Part shown: one piece after another, positions 35,801 to 48,584 of the stretch
How positions within the stretch are numbered: the first letter of the stretch is position 1
How the letters are laid out: each line of letters begins with the position of its first letter
Origin: Ectobius pallidus
Lineage: Eukaryota > Arthropoda > Insecta > Blattodea > Ectobiidae
Assembly (NCBI GenBank): GCA_964059195.1
Contig: CAXKWD010000002.1
Coordinates: forward strand, 51,238,923 to 51,302,922
Reading direction: 5' to 3'
Length of the DNA: 64,000 nucleotides
The notes under the pieces: model-generated
The model's input: the letters and a program-made list of their open reading frames with translations, nothing else
Database searches by the model: none
What the model was told of the DNA's origin: nothing
Translations under genes and position numbers: made by a program

Positions 35801-37223
35801 AATAACACAATATTCGGATTAACAAACCGTGGTAAAATTATTAAAGCGTCTCCACCACAAGAAACATCCTTTCAGATACAGGGATTTAGAAAACTTTCTT
35901 CCCAATTTCCTAAATGTGTTTCTGTAATTGTTCAAGACGGAGGAAAATAAGAGCTCAAATAGATCACTCAAACACGAAGATCTCCCCGAAATTTCATATA
36001 ATTATCTTATGAACTATGAAAGACCAGAGACAGAATTGCTATGTTTGTTACATAATATAAGAAAAATATAAAAAAGTTTAAAATATAACTCAATCTAAAG
36101 TATAACTTAACGATGGAGATACGACAAAAAGTAATTGGGCCAAACACGTAGATCTCTCAAAATCCGTTACTGCTACTGAAATCGATTTTACCATTTAGCT
36201 TCTACTGTAGAAGCCTCCAAGGTCCACGCTGACCTTAAAGTTGCGTACGTCATGATATTTTCAGACAACAAACACAAAAACTACAAGTGATACAAAAAAA
36301 AGTGACATTTCTGAAAACAGGAGACCTTATTTAGATAAAATCACTTATTAGATGCTTTACGCAAAAATCATGCTGGGTAGTGTTATTTGACAAAGCCCAG
36401 TATATTGCGACTTCAAAAGCCCTATATGAGCACTGCAAACAATATTGTTGTAAATGAGAACTGAATTGCATTTGATGAATTCAGTGCAATATTTTCATAA
36501 ATTAGGCCCCTAACTGGGCTTTACTCCGGTATCGGTCAACCGATTTGGTCCAAAACCAAAAAGGCTTCGTCCCAAGACGTTGTAAGTGCATATAACAAGT
36601 TTCATGAAAATCTTATAAGAGTTATCGCGCATAGACCTACATATTCACGGACAGACAGATGGACATGTTCCACCATACAATCTCAGAAAGTAACATTCTG
36701 GCACTTAACAATAATGGCGACTAAAATTTTTGGTTTGGTCATAGCCTTACTTAATTTCGTGCCCTGAAGTAATGTGTCAAGTATTGTGCGGATTTAGAAT
36801 TTGAGATAAGGTATAATATGCGGAAAAGACAGCGAAGATTCTATAGCACCCGGAAGTTAAGGAATATCAAACAGGAACTACAATGCTCTAGCAGTGTAGA
36901 ACGCTTCATGAAGTTCTGCAACATGTCACTGCATGTGATAACAGATCAAATGCATGCGCCACATATTCCTGAGTGCCAAGCATTTGAGAGGAAGATGCAC
37001 ATTCCATGTTACCGCCTGCAGTATAAAACATATCCCAATAAGCCACGATTACCCTAAAAATCAAATACGGTAAAACAAGGATATCTTCAAAGAAGCATAT
37101 GATTGACAATAGGTGAAAATCATGTTCATAATTAATAGTTGAACTGCTTCTTTGCTAAAACTTCAAGTTCAGATTAAACGTAAAATCCAGAGGTTTTACT
37201 CCTTTTAAAATAATAAATTTATT
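35801..37223. other. Unassigned DNA with an old repeat at 36480-36760
   Basis: 36520-36720 ('ggtatcggtcaaccgatttggtcc', 'acggacagacagatggaca') has the texture of degraded arthropod Helitron-like repeats, but lacks definable ends. The rest is unassigned. Confidence 0.35.
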
Positions 37224-37231
37224 ATCATCAC

Positions 37232-37691
37232 TAGGGGGCGGATTTCTATGACCTAAAAAATAGGATATATTCATGCATTTATGATCTAAAAACATTAAAA
37301 AATGACCAAGAAAAATGACTTTACCACTTACACATTATGTTTATTTTTTTTAAAGTTTCATTACAATTCATTTTATTAAAATATAATTTTAATTATTTAA
37401 AATATCTGTACATTCTCAAAAAGTATCAGTATAATGCAAAATTTACAAAATATGACCTGAAACTTCAAAATTTCTTTAATATGCACATAAATATGCCTAA
37501 AATAAGACCTAAATATGCATATTCATACTAAATATGCTACAATAGTTGAAAATTTCCTAAATATGCAGTTATATACACAATAAAAGCCGTTCCATTTTCA
37601 CCAGGATGCTTGGAATCGGGTTTAAATTAGTCGTAAACCTGAAATAATGCAAAGGGGAAAAATATGACATGTCATAGAAATCCGCCCCCTA
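37232..37691. mobile_element. hAT-type MITE, TAGGGGGCGGATTTCTATGAC ends
   Basis: Inverted ends of about 22 bp (TAGGGGGCGGATTTCTATGA on both sides) and a perfect 8-bp TSD ATCATCAC (37224-37231, 37692-37699). The interior is AT-rich, repeating 'aaatatgc' and 'cctaaa' words. 460 bp, non-coding. Confidence 0.95.
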
Positions 37692-37841
37692 ATCATCACT
37701 GATACGACTGAAACTGTGTAAGTGCTTTAAATTACACTTCAGTTTAATCAAACGTTTCTTATGATTTAATTTTTATTAAGCCTACCGTGAAAAGTATGAA
37801 CTGAAAAGGCTAACTAAAGGTACCATTGTGCTTTTAAAAAC

Positions 37842-38621
37842 TAGGGCCCGGATTCTTAGGTTTCAAACTATTTTGTTCCTTGCTAGCTAACTGTAATATT
37901 TGAACATAATTATCCGTTTTATTGTCATGCAATCACACAGTCCAATATTATAAAACCTAAAAATGCCTAAATAATACGTTAACACTAAAAATGGCTAAAA
38001 CTTATTTTTTATTAAAATACGAAAATCTTCAAATTAATGTGTAATTAATATAATTATTTATGTTCTAAAAGATACTTTTAAAATAACTGCCTACATTTTG
38101 CATAGGCCAATGCCAGAAAATTTGTAAGAGAAAATACAGCATTGCATTTTGTAATTTTGCACCCCCATTGACCTAGCAAAGGAAATAGTCAGCAGGAAGT
38201 TTTAGAAGCGAATTAAAGGCATTTTTAAGCAGCTTACACTTGCAGTTGATTCAGACGTTTACTCCTGCAAGACGTTGAAAGTCAAGTATTCTAAAAGTTG
38301 GCTCAATAACTGAAAAATTTATTGAGTTTATGTGGTGGAGTTGGAAATGACAGGGGCAATTCTAAAATTAATTGTGGAGTTATACTATAAACTGTTGAAA
38401 CTTAAGCAAAAATTGTTCTGTAATTTGTAGTCCATAGCCATGGAAATTGTAGGTAAAAATAGAATTTAATATATTTGGTGTAATGTGTTTATTGTACCTA
38501 TTAAACCGAAATTAAAAAAAAACTCTAAAATAGTAAAAAACCTAAATTAAAACTAATTTTATAGGCCTATGTTTAAAAAAACTAAAACAGGGTTTATAAA
38601 AACCTAAAAATTCGGGACCTA
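37842..38621. mobile_element. hAT element, TAGGGCCCGGATTCTTAGG family, non-autonomous
   Basis: Left end TAGGGCCCGGATTCTTAGG, right end (inverse) TAGGTCCCGAATTTTTAGG. The flanks no longer match, so it is older. Its body serves as the reference for two other copies: the host at 60290-62432 (opposite orientation) and the internal fragment at 54500-54790. Non-coding, 780 bp. Confidence 0.8.
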
Positions 38622-39589
38622 ATTAACTTAATTATTTTTAAAAGATTTTAACACGCGTCAGCAATCTAGACCTCTATAAGATCTTAAAATTGCGGCTTCC
38701 AATGGATCCACGTGAATTTTGAGAATTACGTGTATCTAAAGAAATAGGCCTACTATGGTAAAATTTCTCTGCCGTAAGCATAGATCTTAATAAGTTTACA
38801 AATTCGACCCGTACTCCTACCTAAAAGTATTTGTGTTAGCGACAAGAGCAAATGTTTGCGGAAGTGTTATTTGCAATTGAATTCACTGCAAGCAGGAAGA
38901 CCTAAAGGACTTCACTTGCCTTCTTACAGATTACAGTATAAAGAAGGCAATTGTTAGTCAAGCTGTGAGTGGGAGGCGGTGTTGTATGTTGTAGATAAGG
39001 CCATCACCAATGTCGCCCATATTAGCAGCCCGCAAAAGTGGCTATCTTAAACCTGTGCGAAATATTAAGATTTACTGTATTCTCTTGCAGGAACACTACA
39101 GAATGTGATGAGGTCGTCATGACGAGCCCAGTTTAATATGTACGAAAATAAACTTTTTTTTTTAAACGAGAAACCCAACTGTACTACCTTAAGATTCATT
39201 GCAAGTATAACAAAGAATAAAATATGCTTTCCAATGGATTCCATATTTTATAGTCTGTGTACTGTGGTTAATTGACAATTATCAAATTTAAATAAAAAGG
39301 AAAATTTAATATGGGTTCTTTTTCCCATCTTTCCCACCTTGTGAAGTTTAATACATAATTATTACCTAATAATATTTATATAAATTTATTAGAACAAAAT
39401 TTAAAAACAAATTGAAAAATGAGAATGGAAAGCAACAAAATAAGAATTAAGACTGAATACATTCTAATGGGCGGTACAATATTGGTGTCTCAGCATGGAT
39501 GAATTTAGCGATTCTAGACCAACTCCTAACCCTCCTAAATGGCGTTAGACGGAATTTAAAATCTGCGAGAGAAGAAGAAGAAAAGGTGA
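38622..39589. other. Unassigned DNA
   Basis: No feature was recognised. The (AAG)n-like run near 39570-39582 may be the 3' tail of the following SINE. Confidence 0.4.
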
Positions 39590-39950
39590 TTGTTCCTCTG
39601 GCGCCGATGAGTAGGCCAATAACTTATTTCATTCAGGTGGTAAGCCTCCTAGTATCTGGTTTTCTATTTCCCTTAGCGTTGGGGCGAAGGGACAGTGGTA
39701 AGCCCATCGCCTCTCAACCTCCTCCGGAAACTAAGGTATTTCTTGGACGTGAAAGGCCAGAGAAATTTTGTCCAAAGGCTAATTTAGGCTTGGGAGTTCT
39801 TTTATGTGCCGTAAATCTACGACCCCCCCCCCAGCTTAATATCCCTCCCGGAAGACTCCGTGCCCAGGATTTTTTAGTCCTGAAAAATCCATCAACCGGG
39901 CCGGGTTTGATCTCGCGACCTTCGGATCTAGACCACCGCGGCCGACATAG
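39590..39950 (-). mobile_element. tRNA-derived SINE, family 2
   Basis: On the minus strand the 5' end reads GGCCGCGGTGGTCTAGATCC (box A-like), then box B-like GGTCGCGAGATCAAACCCGG, then a long GC-rich body and a CTTCTTCTT tail. It explains a spurious 156-codon plus-strand frame at 39499-39969. No clear TSD: the upstream side is an (AATA)n tract (39955-39983). Confidence 0.7.
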
Positions 39951-41643
39951 ATACTATATAAATAAATAAAATAAAATAAAAGAAGCCTGAAACATCCCAT
40001 TAAGGGCCAAGGCCTCCTGCGAATGCAGGGATAGCTAGAGAAACTCCTTAGGGGTGCTCTTCCTAAGGAGGGCTGATAGTGAACATTAATTTACTTCGGC
40101 CAACTTCACTGATTCGATCCTTACCCAGGTTGGTTTAAAGCATTTACGAGTGTATAAATGTGGTGGTACTGTCTCTTTAGATTTAACTATGTAAAAATTC
40201 GTTCTGGACAAAGTTCCGGTACACGACGACGGTTCAACGCAAAAGTAGCGGTAAACGATATTCGTTAAAAAACATAAGACAAATATAGTTCATAAAATTC
40301 TACCTATATAGACAAAAGGTTAACACCAAAACCATCCATTTTATTTCTCCAAAAGTTTGGGTTTCTATAGACAGTAACACAGCTTTGGGACTCCAGCGGA
40401 AATATACTGTAGAAGAGGAAGGTTGTGCAGCGATTCTCCCAAGGAACCGGTCAAGTGGTGTGAAGGCAGTTATCTATCTTCCAGGGTAAAATTAAATTCC
40501 CGGGAGTCACCAACTATAGTAATCCTGTATGGTGAGACAGACGCGCACATTCGCTCGTCATCGCTGGACATTATTCCATTGTCAGGACAAAGATAAGGGA
40601 TTATATCAGACGCATACCATGCAGTAATCACCTGCTGGTGAATCACTATGCCAACAAAATCATCATGGCTTACTGCACATACATTCCTTAAAGATTGGTG
40701 AAATATTTATAGACTAGTTTTTTTATAAAATAATTTCTCCTCGTGATAAACTAATTACTAATTACTTTTTGTAGTTATGTTCACTGAGCACACTGACCAA
40801 GTTTTCAAATTGTACGAAAATCATTAACTGTGACGTCATATTTGGAAGACCCCAATGTCAACTTGTGAAACAATTTCCTAACATATTTATTTAATTCAAG
40901 ATTGAATGGCTCCTATATTTGTGATGATTTCTTTTTTTATTTCAAAGCAGTTACTATTACCGGCATATAGATGACAAACTTGGGAAAATTTTGAAATGAA
41001 ATCATTTTAAAACTGTAAATTAATTTACACTGTATGCAGGCTACAAAATCTTTGGTTTAGCCTAACATTTCGGTACAGATTGAAAATTGTTTACATAATC
41101 TGAAAAGTAAAATAAAAATTAAATACTGCACAAAATTTGCGGGAGATGTTTATAATAACGCAATTTTTCTTGTAAATACGGTTAATTAAAAATAGTTACA
41201 CAACATTATGAACTCCATATTTTACTACTCATACCAAAAGGTAGAGTCTATAACTTTAAAGTGTGGAAAACAGACATTTCCCTCAATCACTCCCTTTTTT
41301 TAAAGCTATGTTAGCAACTCAAACCATATTTGAGAAAAGGAACATTTCACGAGGATGGAGGTTATCATCTCTACCCAGATGTACCTACAGTATATAAGTT
41401 CCAGCCTTACAAAAACATTTTGAGTTCGTTCAACCGATAGTTGGCTTGTATGTAGCCTACCCTAAGGCAGTGAATGAAATTTCAAGAATGAAAGCAGTAG
41501 CCAAATTAATAAGGCGTCGTCATTATTGTTATACGTTATAACACTGCAGCGTTATGGAATTATAAAAAACTGCCCTTCCCCTACATTTTTTTTTACAAAA
41601 TACAGCATAATTATCCATTTAAAATGCAAAATTAAATTACATA
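39951..41643. other. Unassigned DNA
   Basis: 39985-40100 ('gccaaggcctcctgcgaatgcaggg', 'ctaaggagggctg') looks like a short moderately repetitive element without definable ends. 40380-40680 is GC-balanced but shows no supported exon. The remainder is AT-rich. Confidence 0.35.
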
Positions 41644-41657
41644 ATTGAATACGCATA

Positions 41658-41948
41658 ACTTAACTCCGTGGCGCTACACCCCTGGAGGGACTTGGCCTAC
41701 CACCCGACCGCTGCGTCATCTCCCGTAGGCAGACGGCAGGATTGGGGGGCATGTGGTCAGCATCCCGACACCCACGGCCGTTAATGGTGGTTTTCTTGAC
41801 CGGAGTCGCTACTTCTCTATCAAGTAGCTCCTCAATTTGAATCACGAGGCTGAGTGCCAGACCTCCCTACCGAGGAGGTACCGGGAATCGAACCCGGGCC
41901 GACGGATCTTTAGTCAGCGACGCTAACCACAAGACCACGCCGGCGGAC
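41658..41948 (-). mobile_element. tRNA-derived SINE, family 3, with 14-bp TSD
   Basis: Minus-strand box A TGGTCTTGTGGTTAGCG and box B GGGTTCGATTCCCGG are both near-consensus. TSD ATTGAATACRCATA is seen at 41644-41657 (G) and 41949-41962 (A). 291 bp. The intact promoter boxes and TSD suggest a fairly recent insertion. A 61-codon minus-strand frame inside it is not a gene. Confidence 0.92.
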
Positions 41949-42179
41949 ATTGAATACACATACTCCTACTAAACTAGGCTACCTCCATTTAAATATGCTA
42001 ATTACTAGTTTGTAATTTTTGCATGATAGCTAATTAAAAGAATATATATTAAAACAATATATTTTGGATTGTAAGCTTTAAAGGTTGTATTAAACAACTA
42101 CAAAACATACGAGCTAAATTATTACTAGAGGAGCTAGAGAACGATTAGCTAAAACACAGGTAACCAAACTATTAAAAAT

Positions 42180-42470
42180 TAAGTGTGGTATTCAAATTAT
42201 ATCCATAACTTCGGATATTTTCGAACGCCTCCAAGTAAATTCAGTCAACTTGTTCATGTCAATATCTTCTTTAGTGCCCTCCCCTCCCTTACCATCGGGG
42301 TGCCAAGGAATTGAGTCATACCTCCAGACAGGACAAATCTGCTTTAAATTAAATTTTAATTAAGTTCCGAAAACTAAAATAAAAATTGAATCTTTGTCGC
42401 CAGCCTCCGGATTCTGGTCGCCAAAGACTATCTGGCGACTGGAAATTCCGTGCCCTGCCGTAAAGGAAAT
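42180..42470. repeat. Dispersed repeat B, copy 2
   Basis: Matches 21700-21960 with an extra AT/GC patch at about 42270-42330 ('cctcccctcccttacc'). Confidence 0.55.
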
Positions 42471-42877
42471 CGCGAAAGAAAGTTTCAAATGGAAGTTTTA
42501 GCTCTTAGTTTAAACACCAGAAACATAATTTAAAAAAAAAATATATAGTGGTTTTCGAAAAAAAAATCTTTAAAAATGACAATTGCTACATGTAAAATAG
42601 TACTACAATTTATCAAGAAAAGATGTAGTCACCCATCTCCATGTCACATCCCCAGACCACAGGCCTATTCAAGCAAAATAAAAAAAATCCATTCACATAT
42701 GATTTACTTCGTGGAGTTGCACTGATAACAAAATGTAAGCAGATATGTTCTTGAAAATTGTATTTTCAGATACAGGGGAGCTCAAAACCTGTATCTATGC
42801 TGGAAACAATTAGAATTTCCGCTGGAAACAATTAGAATTTCACTAACACGATATCAACTGAATCTACCTACAGAATT

Positions 42878-43121
42878 GGGGGTACGTCATAGCACTACGC
42901 TGCAAACCGGACGGTTGCGGGTTCGATCCCCGATGAGGTCGGAGTTTTTCAACTGGTGGTACTATGGCCTTGGGGTCCACTCAACCTCTAACAGGGACAA
43001 TCCTGGGGGTAAAGACGGCCGGTGCATAAGCGGACAACCTTACCACCTTCACGTTACGAATGTCTAATATCAGGGAGCCTCAACCTCCTGGGACCCTTTG
43101 GGCCTCTATAGGGAACGCTTT
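42878..43121 (+). mobile_element. tRNA-derived SINE, family 1, copy 2
   Basis: Starts GGGGGTACGTCATAGCACTA. Box B is GCGGGTTCGATCCCC. It ends GGGAACGCTTTT. A perfect 13-bp TSD TACCTACAGAATT flanks it (42865-42877, 43122-43134). Same family as 19224-19535 on the opposite strand, with internal deletions. Confidence 0.93.
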
Positions 43122-43134
43122 TACCTACAGAATT

Positions 43135-44449
43135 ATGTCATGGTTTGAGAAAATAAAATTTGAAAGAAATGAAATCATCGGATATATAAATTTGTCTATC
43201 AAACATTTAAGTCATGCAAATTTATTTTATTTTTCTATGCGCATATTTACACTGAATTACTATAAAAGAAGCTAAACTTCTAGACTTTTAAACAATGGCA
43301 GGATATCAGAATTTGATCTAGTCAATTTATCAGAATTTATTTATGTATGCTAGCGAAGCTAAGGCCGTAAGACCTTATAAATTCCACCAGAAAAAACTAC
43401 AAAATATTACAACACAGAACATTCTTATATAATTAACAGGTTACAATGTTTTACTAACTATAGTAAATCTAATGATACAAATGGTAGGCTACCGTGGTAA
43501 GACTAACATTCATGATGGCAATTTCGATTATGAAACAATTCTTATAAGAAATTATACAATACGTAATTTGGGAAAAAATAAATGGGAAATAATGATATAA
43601 AAAATACAGTAATGCTGGAAATATTTTATAATTAATACTAATTACCGAGCAATAAAACGATTGACGGCATATAATGCACTTACAAAATAAGAAAAATTAT
43701 ATGAACTACAATTTACGAAACTTCAAAACTCTTATTCGACCAGGCAAGAAATTCCTAGCGACGGGAACACATTTAAAGAGAATAATATTTGTCCGCGAAT
43801 GAACTGTGCTTATTAAAGACAAAATATACACTCAATGTGGGAAATGTAAACGTAATTTCTATTTTCTATTGTTTTCTGTGGATAATAAACAACTGAAATC
43901 AGTGTAGGGCTGCTGGCCTTTATTTGAATATGTTGCATTCAAATATCTCCTAGGCACAGAAAGAAAATACTTTCCTTAAATGAACCGATCTCAATCCTGT
44001 CGATTAGGTAGTAGTACCCTGATCACATCGAAGTGAATAGTAGACGAAGCCTCAGCGGCGGCGGCCCTTAAGCACAAAGGCTACATAGCATTAGCCCTGT
44101 CAAAAACATTACTATCTTGTATTTGGTGGGAAAGTATCGAACTCATAGTTCCCAGGTATACCTCTTGTTTCTGATATCAAGGCTCATTCTTATCTCATTA
44201 CGTCGTACTTGTCTCCTGCAAGTCTTCGTAACAATACGCATTCCCGATTAAGAAAACTTTGCCTTTTGCCCTCCGCTTATACAATTGCGGAAGATAGGAA
44301 CAAATCAAAAGCTACCAATTCGGGATTACACAAGAACATTCTGAATACAGTATAGTAGTTTACTTGATCAGTATTTTGTGTATTTTTTACTAAAAACATC
44401 TGTATTAATTAACAAACCGTTGGCCGAATCTATCACAGCCTTTATGAGA
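43135..44449. other. Unassigned DNA
   Basis: No feature was recognised. Confidence 0.4.
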
Positions 44450-44460
44450 GAAAAATCGAT

Positions 44461-44663
44461 TGGTTGATTGGTATATGATTATTTAACGACGGGGATGTAC
44501 TACAACTTAGGCCCGTTACGTCGCCGGTGTTCTTTTACATGCCAGTAAATCTAGGCTACTGACATGGGCCTATCACATTTATGCACACATAAATGCCATC
44601 GACCTGGGTCGGAATCGAACCCGCAGCCTTGGGCGCAGAAAGCCAGCGTGATACTAGGCCGAC
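44461..44663 (-). mobile_element. tRNA-derived SINE, family 4
   Basis: The minus strand starts CGTCGGCCTAGTATCACGCT and carries a consensus box B, GCGGGTTCGATTCCGAC. The 3' end reads CGTCGTTAAATAATCATATA. Flanks GAAAAATCGAT (44450-44460) and GAAAAGTCGAT (44664-44674) form an 11-bp duplication with one mismatch. Confidence 0.85.
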
Positions 44664-45185
44664 GAAAAGTCGATCTTAAGAAAATATGTTATCATCGTGG
44701 TATGGTGCCAACGAAAGAAAATGATCTCAAAATATATGTGAAAAGTTTCAAACAGTGAAGTTTCTCTTCTACTAAATTAACGCCTTCATACAGTTCTAAG
44801 AAAAATAAAGCATAATTATTGCAAAAAGTAGAACAAATTTTTCCAAGTTGGACAAAATTAAGGAAGCTGAAATTCATAAACTGCAAACAAAGAATAATTA
44901 GGTACTGTAAAACTGAGAATAGAATAATTTTCTCTCTCTAATGTTATAAAACTTCTACATACAGATTGTTCATGGAAAAAAAATGTGTAGAGAACCTCGG
45001 TGGATCGTTAATCTATTTTGATTGATGTGCAAGACCCTTTCTACTGCAGTTGTAGAAAAAATCCTGTAAGATCATGTGTTGGACAAATTTCTCGTTCATG
45101 CTGACTGAATGACATGGTTTTATATCCCAAAAATGTTACCCTTGCAGGGTCCAGGCTTACGGCTGGCCTTTACTTTATTTACCTG

Positions 45186-45375
45186 TCTTACAACTTCATT
45201 GAGGACACGTGGTCACCATACCGATTCCAATGACCACTGCCTTTGTATTCATGGAAATCCTCACTTGTCCTTGCGTGGTTGACGACACCAAATTATCGAC
45301 TATCCTACCTCAGTCAAGACAGAGGAAATCTAGTCCAATTATTCATTGCATGGCCAGGCAGCTTCAAAGGTGTTT
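45186..45375 (+). mobile_element. SINE family 5 body fragment
   Basis: The words 'attattcattgcatggccag' at 45345-45365 recur inverted at about 45690-45718, next to a tRNA-like head. Only the body portion is recognisable here. Confidence 0.45.
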
Positions 45376-45684
45376 CTTTATGTTAACACTGATCTGATTA
45401 AATCTGTCTTGGTTTCCGCTTTCCAAAACAAAAGCAACGTTGCAATATTATCTTATTGTTATCAGTGATTTTAGTTCTTCCCTCGCATTAATCAATTCAC
45501 ACGTGTTGTTTACTGTGACCAGATCTTGCAACCTCGCGTTTCACTCCACGTGGAGTAGACGAGTAGCTGCCACAGCCCTATCAGGACATTCTTAGATTTT
45601 GATTGGCTGAGGTAACTAGCAGACTGGTGCGGTAAAAATAAAGAACACAGGTTGAGCTGTAGGCAAACTTTTCTCCTAATAAAA

Positions 45685-45776
45685 GGAAGACGCCTGGCCA
45701 TGCAATGAATAACTGGATTATACCGTGGCATCGAACGTGGGTTTCCAATCAGCAGCACTAACTACTGGTCCACGAA
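45685..45776 (-). mobile_element. SINE family 5, tRNA-like head
   Basis: The minus strand shows TGGACCAGTAGTTAGTGCTG (box A) and ACGTTCGATGCCACGG (box B), followed by the body word 'attcattgcatggccaggcg'. The 3' extent is not resolved. Confidence 0.6.
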
Positions 45777-45779
45777 GTA

Positions 45780-46048
45780 CACCTTACAAATACTTTCAGT
45801 GACAAAGATACTAATTTTATTTTTTAATAATTGTAATGGGCCTACATTATTTTCTTTTTAGTAAAAAACTGCATATTTTCAGGTAGGTTTCGAATCAGAG
45901 AAAATTATGCCAATCATATGTTCGTTTAATAGCTAGTAATGCTATCACAACATTTTTATGTATCTTGACCTACTGTGGATATTTATCACAATGCATCTAT
46001 ATAACACTAGCTTACTGAAAAAAGACTATCTTGATAAGAAAAGCTTAA

Positions 46049-46084
<36 letters not shown>

Positions 46085-47920
46085 CAACAACAACAACAAT
46101 AACGTACACACAAGTACCTAAGGCAAATCCAAAACTACCCATGTACTTCAAACTGGAGTAAGTAACTTAAGACTCCAGACATTTATCATTCCTTTCATCT
46201 CTGGCCAGGGAATACTGTTATCTCAAACTCATGTCGATGCTTGAGTTTCCCACAATCAATCTCTCATCGTGGAGGTAATGGAATGAACATTAAAGGTACC
46301 TTCTTCCACTTCACAACTTCAGGAATGGGATTCCTCATCTCCCTTAAGTGGGTAGAAGACAAACACCACAGAAATGTATGGAATTTATTTTATCTTATTC
46401 TATGTAGCATTAGTGTTTATTACCCGGATTCAATGTACTGTAATTTACTTCTACCAATAATTTTAGACACAGATTAGGCCTACACACGCAGAAAAAATTC
46501 CGAAACATTACGTTCAGTACCGGTACCGTAGTTTTGATTAGTATAAGGAAACTTTGAAAGTAATGCAAATATTTAAATAACTTTTGCACCAAAATTACTG
46601 GAAGTTAGATGATTACGTACTTTAAAAATGTTAAGTTTGTAAGCTGTATCTGCCAGTTAAACACTACAAAACTGTATTCATATAACTTGACGTTTGATTT
46701 TTTTAAGTGGCAATAGTAGCCTAAATTTAGCTTAAAAAGATTTTTCCCGGCTACAAAACAAAAACAAACATGCACAAGTAATCAAAATAATTTCTTTGAA
46801 AGCTTATTAGAAATATTATAAACGAATCCCTACGTTTTACCAACCTATAAATCTTGTTCAGGACACACGTAGTATAAAAGTAGCAGAATATAGGATTATG
46901 AGCAGAATGGAAGAAAAAAGGGGAAAAAAACTACTGGAAAATTATTTTCGTTTTTAATTGGAGGCAACATTTTACACACTGTCTTCATAGAAACCCTAAT
47001 TATTTAACCTTTAAGCACAGTTAACAATGCTAACCCAGCTGGTACGATTCACACAGAGATCTACATCCCCCCCCCCCCCATATAGCTTCATCTGTTAAAA
47101 AGTACGATATAGGGTTACATGCAATGAGCCGTCAGTGACCCATTTTTCCCTACGAGCTTTGGAACCCTAAAACTATAATCTTGGATAGATATTATGTTAG
47201 CCACTAACAAAGCAGAACAGAGTGACAATGACTAAGGGTAGGCTGGCTATGTTTATACTGTTCCTTATGCTTATCGAACAACACAAGGACGCAAGGAAGC
47301 TAAACCCATAAACCTACTTTCAGAGCAACGCGCCAATCACTTCCTTTATTTTATTTCTGCTACGTAAGGGAAATTATAACTATTCTCAAGTTATCGTTTG
47401 TTGAAGTTAATCTTACCAAAATAATGTTGGATTATGATTTCATCATTCGTTCAAGCAAAGCGTAGCCTATATCTCAATACATTTGAATTACAATATTTAA
47501 GACAGATTGTACATTTCTGTAATGGGTTGCACATAAGTATGTACAAATGTTATCTTCCGTTTATAACTTACCAAATACATGCTTTTAGTCAATATTTCAG
47601 CAAGGTATAACAACGTAGGGAGGGATTTTAATAGTACATTATAAATGCAAAATCACGAGTATGTTATATTTTATTAATCGGGCGAATTGTTTCGTACAAA
47701 AAATCTGTTAGGGTAAACAAAGACGGCCGAAGTCATGAGTGTTTTACATCAGATTTTTAAAACAAGTTAGCATTCTAAATGGAAAGTTATATTGGGATCA
47801 CTTCTAACCACAGAAGAAAATGTTAGTTCTCAGATAGACTACCGCTCGGATAGTCTGGTAACAGCTAAGGATTTTAACCGAATCTGAACCAGTAGGTTAT
47901 ACACAAATGACCTACCCAGG
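45780..47920. other. Unassigned DNA with (AAT)n(AAC)n
   Basis: Contains an (AAT)n run at 46050-46080 continuing directly into (AAC)n to 46100, and a 14-C homopolymer near 47067-47080. No exon or element end was recognised. Confidence 0.4.
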
Positions 47921-47965
47921 CCTAAAAAAACTCAAGTAGATAAACCTAAAATCCGGTCGCTCGAG
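47921..47965. mobile_element. Solo hAT right end
   Basis: Inverse reading gives AGCGACCGGATTTTAGGTTT, matching the (TAGGG)ACCGGATTTTTAGG ends of this window. No partner end or TSD was found, so it is a remnant. Confidence 0.45.
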
Positions 47966-48584
47966 ACATTTTAAGATCAACTAAAATCCCAAAAATCCAC
48001 CTTGAACCCACCATTACACCCTTATCACTTTAAGAGATATTGGCATAGGTTTTTGGAACGCATGGAGATAAAATTACATACTGCAAGATGAGCTAAGGTT
48101 TAATTTTGTAATTGTAGGAGTGAATATTGATTTTAACCTGCTTTTGTATAATTTGTAAAGGCCTATGCAATACGTAGATTTTACATTCTGTAAATGTCAA
48201 ATTTTATACTCTGACGAGATCTATTCCGCAATGCATATGCCCATGGACCATTAAAATATCATATTTTGAAAAAATAACTCAAGTTAACCGCTTGGTATAA
48301 CTGTTAGAAGATCTAGAAGAATGCTACTTTTAACACTCCTATTTTCTTTCAGGTTGATGCCCTGTTGGAAAACAGATTTAATTAGCCTAAATTTGTGAAC
48401 TTTTATGACAAATACGGCACAACCCAATATCAACAATCCTAAAGGGATCGTTCCTTTGAAAGAAAGTATCCTTATGCTGAAACCGAACCCGGATACTTCG
48501 GATCGGCACCAGAAAGCTGTGTTTAGAGCACCGGAGTTGTCTAATTTTAAAAATGATAGTTAATATCCGAAACAAAGAAATAAA
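47966..48584. other. Unassigned DNA upstream of the LINE
   Basis: Nothing recognised. The LINE begins abruptly at about 48585. Confidence 0.4.

Noticed and set aside
39499..39969. 156-codon plus-strand open frame
   Set aside because: Antisense to a tRNA-derived SINE with recognisable box A and B. No protein motif.
41658..44663. Functional tRNA genes suggested by consensus box B sequences
   Set aside because: No full cloverleaf (acceptor stems do not pair) and non-tRNA bodies follow. They are SINE heads.
48387..48584. Upstream continuation of the LINE endonuclease
   Set aside because: In-frame stop at 48581 and no endonuclease motifs in any frame before 48585. The LINE is 5'-truncated there.
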